Positions 1 through 7,965 of a stretch of 64,000 bases of DNA are shown here, one piece after another. Under the pieces are notes generated by a model, which saw only the letters and a list, made by a program, of their open reading frames with translations, was not told the origin of the DNA and did no database searches. The position numbers and the translations under genes are program-made. Positions within the stretch are counted from its first letter, which is position 1. Each line of letters opens with the position of its first letter. Source of the DNA: HGM04593 sp045636125 (lineage in GTDB: Bacteria > Bacteroidota > Bacteroidia > Bacteroidales > Bacteroidaceae); assembly GCA_045636125.1 (NCBI GenBank), contig JAZTWX010000011.1, positions 13,112 through 77,111 on the forward strand. The letters run 5' to 3'.

Positions 1-1150
1 TGTAGCCCGCACCACTCTGGTCGTATGTCGAGAGATATTCATACGTTACGTTTGATACAAATGGCAGAAAATCGCTCTTGTTGCACACATTCACGCCCAA
101 CAACATATCGCGCCACGGGTAGTATATTATATTACGGTTGCCGAAGCTGTCGGCCTGATATTCAAAGAAGAAGAGCTGCGAGAAATCTTCAAAAAGATGT
201 TGCATATAGAATGTGACATCGGCAGGCTTTGCGTGCAGGGTAAGGGCCACGTTCCAATTGCCCACCTGGTTACCCGAAATGTTCGACTGCTCGGTGTCGG
301 GGGTATCGGAGCTACCGCCAAGAGGGATGAAAGCCTTCAAGTATTCGGCAAAGCCTTTGGGCATTGAAACAACCTTTCCCTTGCCGTGGCGGTAAGTGTC
401 GCCACCGAACTGCGAATACATTTCCAGCCCACCCTCAAAGGTGACAGGGAACTTTTCGGGCTTGCCCACTTTTATGAACATTGCCTTGCTGTGATAGAGC
501 ACATTTTTTGTATAATGCGTGTGGGGGTTCCCCTTTGAAAAATCCTCCTGGAAATTATGGTCCAGGAAAAGACCGTAAGCTATGTGACCGCGGGCACTCA
601 ACCACCCGTTTGTTCCATACACAGGAATATATCCAGGAACCTCCAGCCTCACTTGAGGCACAGGACGGCTGTTTCCGCTGTACACAAGCCCTCCGCTGCC
701 AAGCATCTCAAAGGGCGAGGCATAGAAGAGCGGGAGAGTGTTACGTTGCAGGCTGTCGGCCGCATATATTCTTTTCCGCGAAGTTTCGCCGCAACGCTCC
801 TTCTGCCCCACCGACAAGGCTATCTTACGCCACTCCAGCCGGGCATACAGCTGTTGCAATGATATTTTGTCATATATGTCATACCCCGCCAGCACATCGG
901 CCGCACACTCATATTTTACTTTGTTCCCAAGCAAGGTTCCCTGCGCCGCAAGCCCCATTCGCGTGTAACCGTTGGCACTTTCCACAGAAGAGACACCTTG
1001 CCTGTCGGCTGTGAGCCAGAAAGGTGCATAATCGCCCTTTGCGGCAATTGAGTTCAATGCCACATAATAGCCCACCGAGCTCTCCTGGGCAAAAAGCCCC
1101 AAGAACGCGACAAGCGGCAATATTATAGCGAGTATATATCTTTTATTCAT
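1..1150 (-). CDS. Wzi-like capsule assembly outer-membrane protein (3' end outside window)
   Basis: This reading frame stays open from an ATG at 1148-1150 to the left edge, giving at least 383 codons, so the C-terminus is missing. It begins with a signal peptide (MNKRYILAIILPLVAFLGLF, then AQE). The rest alternates short polar and aromatic stretches typical of outer-membrane beta-barrels, with phrases such as SVGYYVALNSIA, APFWLTADRQG and WLSARGHIAYG that I associate with the capsule assembly Wzi family of Bacteroidota. Wzi-type proteins help attach or organise capsule at the cell surface. It sits 10 nt after the polymerase-like gene as the last visible gene of the export operon, which supports a surface polysaccharide role. 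The family call rests on pattern recognition, not a search. Confidence 0.72.
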   Translation of the reverse strand, partial: MNKRYILAIILPLVAFLGLFAQESSVGYYVALNSIAAKGDYAPFWLTADRQGVSSVESANGYTRMGLAAQGTLLGNKVKYECAADVLAGYDIYDKISLQQLYARLEWRKIALSVGQKERCGETSRKRIYAADSLQRNTLPLFYASPFEMLGSGGLVYSGNSRPVPQVRLEVPGYIPVYGTNGWLSARGHIAYGLFLDHNFQEDFSKGNPHTHYTKNVLYHSKAMFIKVGKPEKFPVTFEGGLEMYSQFGGDTYRHGKGKVVSMPKGFAEYLKAFIPLGGSSDTPDTEQSNISGNQVGNWNVALTLHAKPADVTFYMQHLFEDFSQLFFFEYQADSFGNRNIIYYPWRDMLLGVNVCNKSDFLPFVSNVTYEYLSTYDQSGAGY

Positions 1151-1160
1151 AACAGGCAAT

Positions 1161-2345
1161 TTAATTTTCGTGGGCAGGTTCCACACAATTACGCTCCACA
1201 AAGCTGTAGACAGTGAGAACCACCAACATTCCGGTTGAAGACAAGAGCAATGGGTTTGTACCCGCAATAACAAGGTATATTATGAACGAGATTGCCACCG
1301 CAATTGCCTCGTCGTTTTTGTTGAAAAAACGAAGCATCACAAAAAGAGGGCGCACCAGCACATAAAGAATGGGCAGGCAGAGAATGCCGTAATTACGCAC
1401 CATCTCAATATAGGTCCATTCGGTCTTGAGAGTCATCTGGTGGAAACCGTCTGTGAAGAAATATGTTCCTGGGCCCTGCCCTGTGAACAGGAAAAGAGGA
1501 TTTTCCGAAAACAGCACCTTGTACGACTCCAGGTGACCATATTTCACAAGGTTCGACGGCTCGCCCGTTTCGGCCAGCAATTTCACAAGCACCACCAACA
1601 GCCCAATGGCCGTTACTGCACAAAGCGGGTACACGATATACCTCAAATAGCGGCGGTTGCGCATAAATATAAGGCACAGGCAACCACACAGCACACAAGG
1701 CAGCAACATAGAACTGCGCGTTCCGCTAATTGCAAGCATATTCACCAACGCCGCAACAAGCAAAATATCCAACAGCTTTTTCTTCCCCTTTTTCATTAGC
1801 GAGAAGAGGGCGACACCCAGCACAATCATAAACGCCGCGGTCGACTTATAGTACATAGAGAACATACTCACTCCCAAAAACACTCGGCGCGACATCATTA
1901 TTGTGTGGTCGTGAGCCTTCATAAAGTTATATATATGCCCCTCGGTATACGGGAAGAAGGCTATAACCCAAAAGAGAGTGATTGCTATGAGCGCTGTCGC
2001 CAGCATAGGGATTTTCGACAATGCTATTATGTCGTAATGTCGCACCCACGGCAGGAAACAGAGAATCATAAACGATGTTACGCACGCCTTCAGCTCGTCG
2101 TAATCTACAACCGCCTGCCTCATCTGGGCAAACAGCCACGCCACAAGCACTGCAATAATGGGAATAAAGGAGTAAAGAAGCTTGCCCCAGTCGGCCTTCA
2201 GAAAAAGGAGGTTGAAAGCCATAAAAAGTGCAAAAACAGGGATTTTAAGGTGCAGGATGGTATTTGTAGGGTCGGCTACGAATAATAATATCAGTAGCAT
2301 ACACAAACAATTTCCCACACGCTGAACCGCACTTTGCCCCTTCAT
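1161..2345 (-). CDS. O-antigen polymerase/ligase-like (Wzy/WaaL type) membrane protein
   Basis: The 394-residue product is very hydrophobic, with roughly ten to twelve predicted membrane helices, a short N-terminus, and a larger loop around residues 270-320 containing FTGQGPGTYFF before the last helices. This layout is usual for O-antigen polymerases and ligases, which join or transfer lipid-linked glycan repeats at the periplasmic face. The sequence alone does not separate Wzy from WaaL. Its ATG overlaps the stop of the Wzz-like gene by one base (TAATG), indicating translational coupling. Placement between chain-length and Wzi-like genes favours a polymerase. The family is poorly conserved, so function is inferred mainly from topology and context. 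Confidence 0.72.
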   Translation of the reverse strand: MKGQSAVQRVGNCLCMLLILLFVADPTNTILHLKIPVFALFMAFNLLFLKADWGKLLYSFIPIIAVLVAWLFAQMRQAVVDYDELKACVTSFMILCFLPWVRHYDIIALSKIPMLATALIAITLFWVIAFFPYTEGHIYNFMKAHDHTIMMSRRVFLGVSMFSMYYKSTAAFMIVLGVALFSLMKKGKKKLLDILLVAALVNMLAISGTRSSMLLPCVLCGCLCLIFMRNRRYLRYIVYPLCAVTAIGLLVVLVKLLAETGEPSNLVKYGHLESYKVLFSENPLFLFTGQGPGTYFFTDGFHQMTLKTEWTYIEMVRNYGILCLPILYVLVRPLFVMLRFFNKNDEAIAVAISFIIYLVIAGTNPLLLSSTGMLVVLTVYSFVERNCVEPAHEN

Positions 2346-3358
2346 TACCTTTTCATTAGGCTGCTTAACAGTAATTTAAGAGTTGCAAGGAAGAAGCCGG
2401 CAAAAAGAGCCACCAGTACAATGAGGTTGCTTTTTGGCGACACCGGCGCACCGGGAACCGTAGCAGCCTCAACAATTGAGTACACGGGAGCCGCTTCAAG
2501 CATTTTCACTCTTGCGCTCTGCGCCTGTGTCATCATTTGCATATATGCAGCGTAGGCAAGCTCCTGCTCACCCTTCAAGAACGAGCACTGCAATTCATAT
2601 ACCGGCGATTTTGTGTTTTTACCATCGGCAACATAAGATGCGTACCTTTGCTGCGCCGCCATATAATTCCCGCGCAAGCTGTCGGCAAGCTGCGAAATTG
2701 CATTATAGTCGACCGATGTCTTTTTGGTGCGGTAATCAACGATATAATCGTTCAGATACTCCACAAGCGAGTCGGCAACAACCTTGCACACAGGGGGATA
2801 CTGGTCGTGAACTGTTACAAGGATTACACCTTTTATTTTGTCCACCGTGCAGATTACGTTGTTTCTGATATCGGCATTCGCTGCACCGTCGGGCACAGTG
2901 GTGATATTGGCAGTAGAGCCCTTGAACCACTTTGCGGGATAGCTCCACCACGCTGTTTTTGTATTTTTCACAAGATGGGTGGCATATGTAATTGAGGAGC
3001 CGTCTATGGGAGACTCCACTTTCACACCGCCCAGGCGTGTGAGGAACTTGTTCGACGAAACTATCATCGGGTACATATCAACCGAGTATGCATCCTTGGC
3101 AAGATAGCTTAGGTTGATGCCTGCCATTCCCGCCATACTCATTAGAGCCGAATTTACTCCCGTGGGGTACGATTCGGGCACAAGCACCATGGTTGTAGAA
3201 TAGTTTTTGGGTATGCTGAATGAGATTATCAATGCAACAACCAATGCCACACTGCAATACACAATGTATGTAACGCGCTTCGCCCACATAAAAAGCAGAC
3301 CTTTCTTAAGAAGCGTAAGGTCGTCGCGAAGCTCGGCCATTCTCGACTTGTTTTCCAT
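2345..3358 (-). CDS. Wzz-like polysaccharide chain-length determinant
   Basis: This 337-residue protein has the Wzz layout. A cytoplasmic N-terminus (about 28 residues) precedes one membrane helix at about 29-48, then IPKNYSTTMVLVPES begins a long periplasmic part with helical segments. A proline-rich stretch (PGAPVSPKSN) leads into a second helix at about 311-330. Wzz proteins set the modal length of polysaccharide made by Wzy. No C-terminal tyrosine-kinase domain is fused, so it resembles the short Wzz type rather than the Wzc type. It starts 29 nt after the SLBB exporter stop and its own stop overlaps the polymerase ATG. Confidence 0.88.
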   Translation of the reverse strand: MENKSRMAELRDDLTLLKKGLLFMWAKRVTYIVYCSVALVVALIISFSIPKNYSTTMVLVPESYPTGVNSALMSMAGMAGINLSYLAKDAYSVDMYPMIVSSNKFLTRLGGVKVESPIDGSSITYATHLVKNTKTAWWSYPAKWFKGSTANITTVPDGAANADIRNNVICTVDKIKGVILVTVHDQYPPVCKVVADSLVEYLNDYIVDYRTKKTSVDYNAISQLADSLRGNYMAAQQRYASYVADGKNTKSPVYELQCSFLKGEQELAYAAYMQMMTQAQSARVKMLEAAPVYSIVEAATVPGAPVSPKSNLIVLVALFAGFFLATLKLLLSSLMKR

Positions 3359-3387
3359 TTTAGCCTTGTATTTTTACGCAGGGATGA

Positions 3388-5931
3388 TTAATTCTTCAAC
3401 ATATTTATAATGGCAACAATCATTGTTGCGATAGATGCCGTAGATGTTCCTATGGCAGCAACCTCGGTAGCCGAAAGTTTGTTGCCCACTCCCTTGCGGG
3501 GCACTATAATTTCGCAACCGGGCTCAACCACTTTTTTCGAGCGGCGCGACACGTTCACCACATTTCCGTTCATATATACAATGTATACACCTTTTTTGCG
3601 GGCACTTATGCTGTAGCCTCCGGCGTGTTTAATGTAGTATTTAACGTTTTTACCCTTTTCGTAACTCAATGTAAGCGGGTGGTTCACCTCGCCGCTCACT
3701 CTTATGGTTGAAACATATTCGGGCACTTTCAGAACATCACCGTCGCGCAACACAATATCGCTCACCGAACCGGGGTTCTCCATTGCATCCTTCAGATTAA
3801 TGGCTACGGAGTAAGTTTCACCAAGGTCCAGCTTTAGCATCATAAGCGAGTCGAGCACCTGTATATCAATGTCTTTTGCATTGTCGCGCAGGTTCTCCTC
3901 GAGCATCTGAATCTGTGCTGTCTTCATTGCCGACTCACGCATTTTACGCTCCTCGGGAGTCATTTTACGGTAGAGACAAGCTCCGTTAACGTACGCAGTG
4001 CTTGTGAAACCACCGGCCGACTTTACAAGGTCGCTCAAGCGATAGTTGGTATTGGGGATAGCGTAACCACCGGAGAAGTTCACACAACCATCGACCGTTA
4101 CAATCTGTTTTTTTGAATAAGAGGGGTTCTTTCTCACGAACACCTCGTCGAAGGGCTGCAATATGAAAGCATTGTCGCCACTCAATTCAAAGCCATCTTT
4201 AACCGATATTGAAAAGACCTGCGCCATTGTTTCGCTGTTCTCCACGGCAAATGAGTCGATAACGGCGCGGTAGACATCTATCTTCATTACCGATGCTGCA
4301 CGGGTGAAGCCACCGGCCTGCAGAATGAGGTCTTTAACCGACACGTTGTCGGAATATTTATAGTTACCGGGGAAATTAATCTCTCCCTTAATGGTGAGTG
4401 TTCTTTCTTCGGCAGTCTTGAAGTCGACAGGAACGTAGAGAAGGTCGTTGTTCTTTAGTTTCACATCGGGCGCTGTTCCCGCAATCACTCCTTTTATATC
4501 AACCGCCTCGGTCTCTATTGTATTGTCAAAGTTGCGGTGCTGTAATATTGCGCGCTCCATAAAAGCACCCTCGGTGAGGCCGCCTGCAGCCTTCACAAGC
4601 TCACCCACTGTGGTTATTTTCTTGCCAAGCTCATACCGGCCGGGGTAGAAGACAGCTCCGGCAATCTCAATCATATTCGAGAAACGGGTGAGCATTGCAT
4701 CCACCTTTACAGCATCGCCGTCCTTCATTTCAAACGACGCAGCCTCCTGCTTGTCCACGGTGTGCATTGAATACTCGCGGCCGCTCTTGCGTACAATATT
4801 TATATTATCGGTGTAAGCATCGCCGGCAAAGCCTCCTGCATAAGATATAACAGTGAGCATTGTTTCGCCGGGAATTATTTCGTAACGCATAGGGCGTTTC
4901 ACCTTACCCTGAAGATCGACCACCCCTTTATATGCTCCCACGCTTATTACATCATCGTCCTGCAGGCGTATGTTCGTGTCGGTCTTTCCGTTGAGAATAT
5001 AGTCGTATACGTCGATGGTTGCCACCTTTTTCCCGTTACGGAACACTGCAATGTCGCGCAACGTGCCTATGGGCGAAATTCCACCCGCAGCATACAGCGC
5101 ATTGAAAGCCGTAGAGAGAGCGCTCAAAGTGTAGGTTCCCGGGGTAACAACCTCGCCCATAACCTGCACCTGAATGGAACGTATCTTTCCTATAGTTACG
5201 CTTATTTTTGAACCCGAATATACATTATTCAACTGGTTGCCAAGATACTTGCTTGCATCGTCGAGTGTCTTCCCGGCAAGGAATATGGGGCCCACACCAT
5301 CTATTACAATATAACCCTCGGCCGAAATATATTCGTCGATAGTTACCTGCGATGCACCCCAAATATCAATTATAACCTGGTCGCCCGCACCCAATTTATA
5401 GGTAGCAGGGAGGGGGATATTAGCCGCAGGCTCGAATGTCAACATCTCATTGGTAAAAATATCGTGACCGAATATTTTCAGAGAATCGGCAATCTCCTCT
5501 TCCTCCTCCTCATATTCCTCTACAGCATATTCTTCGGTTTTTTCACCACTATTGAAATAGTCGTACAACGGCTCGTTTTTCGACGATTTCCTTTTCGCCT
5601 GCTTGCTTTTTACTTTGGTGCTCGACTGCGACACGGGATAATCGCCACTCTTGGGAGTGTAACGCACACGTTTTGAAGCCTGCGCATCGTCATCGTCAAT
5701 TGCACCTACACCGCTTTTCTTGTCGGCTTTTGCTTTTAGGCTAATGCCTATTTTCTTTATCTGCTCAACCGACACGCCTTTCTTCAACAGTTTCTTTGTA
5801 ATTTCCATTTCCGACACACCATTCTGGTGTTCTGCCATAATGAAATTCACAACCTGTTCGTCTGTCATACTCTGTGCCGCAACCAACTGGGCACAAAGCA
5901 CAAAAGCGAGGAAGAATACTATTTTTTTCAT
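3388..5931 (-). CDS. SLBB-domain polysaccharide export protein (Wza-like)
   Basis: I start the protein at MKKIVFFLAFVLCAQLVAAQ (ATG 5929-5931) because this gives a clean signal peptide and lies one base after the sugar transferase stop; an upstream in-frame ATG would add eight poorly fitting residues. The product has 847 residues. A helical, charged N-terminal part (with a Glu-rich stretch) precedes a Poly_export region around YKLGAGDQVIIDIWGAS. Several SLBB-like repeats follow, recognisable by recurrent GEV..PGTY, GKVKRPMRYE, GAVFYPGRYEL, GEINFPGNYKY and GCVNFSGGYAI. Wza-type proteins form the outer-membrane export channel. At about 850 residues with many SLBB repeats it is longer than enterobacterial Wza (about 380), as is common in Bacteroidota. 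Confidence 0.9.
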   Translation of the reverse strand: MKKIVFFLAFVLCAQLVAAQSMTDEQVVNFIMAEHQNGVSEMEITKKLLKKGVSVEQIKKIGISLKAKADKKSGVGAIDDDDAQASKRVRYTPKSGDYPVSQSSTKVKSKQAKRKSSKNEPLYDYFNSGEKTEEYAVEEYEEEEEEIADSLKIFGHDIFTNEMLTFEPAANIPLPATYKLGAGDQVIIDIWGASQVTIDEYISAEGYIVIDGVGPIFLAGKTLDDASKYLGNQLNNVYSGSKISVTIGKIRSIQVQVMGEVVTPGTYTLSALSTAFNALYAAGGISPIGTLRDIAVFRNGKKVATIDVYDYILNGKTDTNIRLQDDDVISVGAYKGVVDLQGKVKRPMRYEIIPGETMLTVISYAGGFAGDAYTDNINIVRKSGREYSMHTVDKQEAASFEMKDGDAVKVDAMLTRFSNMIEIAGAVFYPGRYELGKKITTVGELVKAAGGLTEGAFMERAILQHRNFDNTIETEAVDIKGVIAGTAPDVKLKNNDLLYVPVDFKTAEERTLTIKGEINFPGNYKYSDNVSVKDLILQAGGFTRAASVMKIDVYRAVIDSFAVENSETMAQVFSISVKDGFELSGDNAFILQPFDEVFVRKNPSYSKKQIVTVDGCVNFSGGYAIPNTNYRLSDLVKSAGGFTSTAYVNGACLYRKMTPEERKMRESAMKTAQIQMLEENLRDNAKDIDIQVLDSLMMLKLDLGETYSVAINLKDAMENPGSVSDIVLRDGDVLKVPEYVSTIRVSGEVNHPLTLSYEKGKNVKYYIKHAGGYSISARKKGVYIVYMNGNVVNVSRRSKKVVEPGCEIIVPRKGVGNKLSATEVAAIGTSTASIATMIVAIINMLKN

Positions 5932-5932
5932 A

Positions 5933-6544
5933 TTAGAATTTCTTTCCGTTAACAATTGAAGCCACTGTTATGAATACTATTTTCAGGTCGAGCAGCAAAG
6001 AACGATTCTGCAAATAGTCGAGGTCCATTTCAAGGCGAGTGAGCATCTTCTCCATTGTATCGGTGTAACCATTGTAAACAGTTGCACGCGATGTGAGGCC
6101 TGGACGCATAAGATAAATGTATTCGTAGTTCGCGTTCTCCTTCATAATTTTGTCAATGAAGAACTTACGTTCGGGGCGAGGGCCCACAAAAGACATATCA
6201 CCCACAAGCACGTTCCACAACTGTGGAAGCTCGTCGAGGTGATGTTCACGCAAGAATTTACCGAAAGGAGTAAGGCGGTCGTCGTTTTTCTGCGCAAGCT
6301 GAGGCTCGCCGTTACTTTCCGAATCGACAACCATTGTACGGTATTTCAAAATATTGAAAGGCTTACCTTTGTAGCCTATTCTCTCCTGCCTGAATATTAC
6401 AGGACCACCACCCTGGATGCGCATAATCAAATAGATTATCACAAAAACAGGTATGAGAAACAAAATACCGAGAAACGAGAAAACTATATCGAAAGAACGC
6501 TTCAAAAAACGTTCAAAAGCATTCATTCCGTCACTTATAACCAT
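5933..6544 (-). CDS. Phosphoglycosyl transferase initiating glycan synthesis (PglC/WcaJ-type)
   Basis: The 203-residue protein carries hallmark motifs of bacterial sugar transferases: one hydrophobic re-entrant segment near residues 18-40, GPVIFRQERIGYKG, ILKYRTM, DELPQLWNVLVGDMSFVGPR and RPGLTSRA. These enzymes move a sugar 1-phosphate from a UDP-sugar onto undecaprenyl phosphate, the first committed step of capsule or exopolysaccharide synthesis. It is the short, single-domain form without the extra N-terminal helices of WbaP. Two starts are possible, 6544 and an internal ATG at 6526 (MNAFERFLKR); the second matches the usual N-terminus slightly better. It is the first gene of the export operon, downstream of a good promoter. 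Confidence 0.92.
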   Translation of the reverse strand: MVISDGMNAFERFLKRSFDIVFSFLGILFLIPVFVIIYLIMRIQGGGPVIFRQERIGYKGKPFNILKYRTMVVDSESNGEPQLAQKNDDRLTPFGKFLREHHLDELPQLWNVLVGDMSFVGPRPERKFFIDKIMKENANYEYIYLMRPGLTSRATVYNGYTDTMEKMLTRLEMDLDYLQNRSLLLDLKIVFITVASIVNGKKF

Positions 6545-6649
6545 AATTGCCCCAATAAATTATTTATTCTTATGAATATATAACTGCAATTATTCCCTTT
6601 TATTGCGTGGGAAAAGAAAAATAATTGAGTCCTTTTGTAAAAAAACGTG

Positions 6650-6680
6650 CAAATTTAACAAAAGTTATTGCGACAAGCAA
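6650..6680 (-). promoter_or_regulatory. Promoter for the capsule/exopolysaccharide export operon
   Basis: Read on the minus strand, TTG at 6680-6678 is followed after 20 nt by TAAATTTG at 6657-6650. This fits the Bacteroidota sigma-ABfr consensus (TTG, 19-21 nt, TAnnTTTG). The predicted transcript would start near 6643 and carry a leader of about 100 nt before the sugar transferase. Confidence 0.65.
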
Positions 6681-6693
6681 GCATTTCAACGAA

Positions 6694-7965
6694 TTAGATA
6701 CTTTCAATTACGGCACCGGGATAGTAATGTTGCAAAATTTTCACATAATCGCAGCCATTCTCACCCATCACTGCAGCGCCAATCTGGCACAGCCCCACTC
6801 CGTGTCCCCAGCCTGCACCTTTGAGGCAGAAACCTTTTTCGCTCCTGTCGACAACAAAAGCCGAGCTATAGAGGTGAGAAGGCGAGAGCCACCGGCGAAT
6901 TTCAAGTTCCTTACCCACCACTCTTGTGCCCTTGCTGCCTACAATGCGCAGTTTCACTATGCGCCCCGACGCTCCACGTTCCACGGGCACAAGCTCCTGA
7001 ATTTCACCAAAATCGATGCCCGAGCGGGCAGCCACAAGGCGCGAAAGTTCCTCGCGTGAGTATTCCACCTTCCAACGGTAAAAATCGTTCGTTTCGCGGT
7101 CATACGAGTTGAGTACCTGCGCAAGCACTCGGGCGGGCACAGACGAGCAAAAAGCATCGGGGGCGCTTTCTATCCACTCACGCGCACCGCTCTCTGTTGT
7201 AAGGTCGGGCAATTGCACAGCGTTCTCGCAGTCGCGGAAAGCCTCAAGATAAGGATAATCGACATCTTCCCAACAGGCCGAAAAGCGCTCGGTGGCACCG
7301 CCGCAGCACTTGCTGAAGCGTGCATCGCACACCTCGCCATCGTATTTAAGCACAAGTCCCTCGGTTGCCTTTACCGCAGCCGCCACATTGGGGTTTATCG
7401 CTCGCGTGAGCCCCTGATAACGCTGGCAATGGTCGTCGGCACAAAGGTCGAAGAGCGTGTGATCCTCGCGCGCATACCAACGAATTGTTTCACAGGGAGT
7501 TTCGTAGCCAAGAGTGTCTTCTGTAACACGCTCCTTGCGCAACAATTGGGCATAGAGCCAACTGCGCGAAATAACAGTGTGCGCCTTCAAGAATTCGGGC
7601 GAGCTTGCCGCCGACATTTCCGACGATATTACACTCACCAGATAATCTTCGATGAAAAGGCGGTTTATTGCACGCACGCGCCCATCTTCCACAATAAAAA
7701 GCAGCTCGCCTTTGAATGTCTGGTCCTCCTTGCGCTCCCAGTGGAAATTGAGCCCTATCACAACATCGCGCAACACAAAGCGGCAATCCTCATCGGCGGG
7801 GGTGAACAGAAGAGTGCTGTAGCTGCCGCCTGCATAAAAAAGCTTACCACCGCGGGCAGTAACGGTGTGAGTTCCCTCCACGGCTGCTCCATTACAGGAA
7901 AAACCGCCTATAAAATCCACAGTTATTTCGGGTGCGAGCAAAATGCCTATATCGACTTTTTTCAT
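6694..7965 (-). CDS. SpoIID/LytB-domain protein
   Basis: The 423-residue protein has the SpoIID/LytB fold signature: HTVISRSWLYAQL in the middle (about residues 125-137), a Cys pair in SKCCGGATERFS, and the C-terminal GAGWGHGVGLCQIGA typical of the family. SpoIID of spore formers is a lytic transglycosylase acting on denuded peptidoglycan, and LytB enhances an amidase. This organism type does not sporulate, so a cell-wall or glycan role is inferred. No signal peptide is visible (MKKVDIGILLAPEITVDF), which is odd for a wall enzyme. Its ATG overlaps the stop of the upstream glycosyltransferase gene by four bases (ATGA), so the two are likely co-translated. Confidence 0.82.
   Translation of the reverse strand: MKKVDIGILLAPEITVDFIGGFSCNGAAVEGTHTVTARGGKLFYAGGSYSTLLFTPADEDCRFVLRDVVIGLNFHWERKEDQTFKGELLFIVEDGRVRAINRLFIEDYLVSVISSEMSAASSPEFLKAHTVISRSWLYAQLLRKERVTEDTLGYETPCETIRWYAREDHTLFDLCADDHCQRYQGLTRAINPNVAAAVKATEGLVLKYDGEVCDARFSKCCGGATERFSACWEDVDYPYLEAFRDCENAVQLPDLTTESGAREWIESAPDAFCSSVPARVLAQVLNSYDRETNDFYRWKVEYSREELSRLVAARSGIDFGEIQELVPVERGASGRIVKLRIVGSKGTRVVGKELEIRRWLSPSHLYSSAFVVDRSEKGFCLKGAGWGHGVGLCQIGAAVMGENGCDYVKILQHYYPGAVIESI

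Noticed and set aside
6545..6693. An invertible promoter controlling the capsule-type operon, as known in Bacteroides
   Set aside because: I looked for inverted repeats flanking the promoter at 6650-6680 and found none of convincing length; no invertase gene is nearby in the window.
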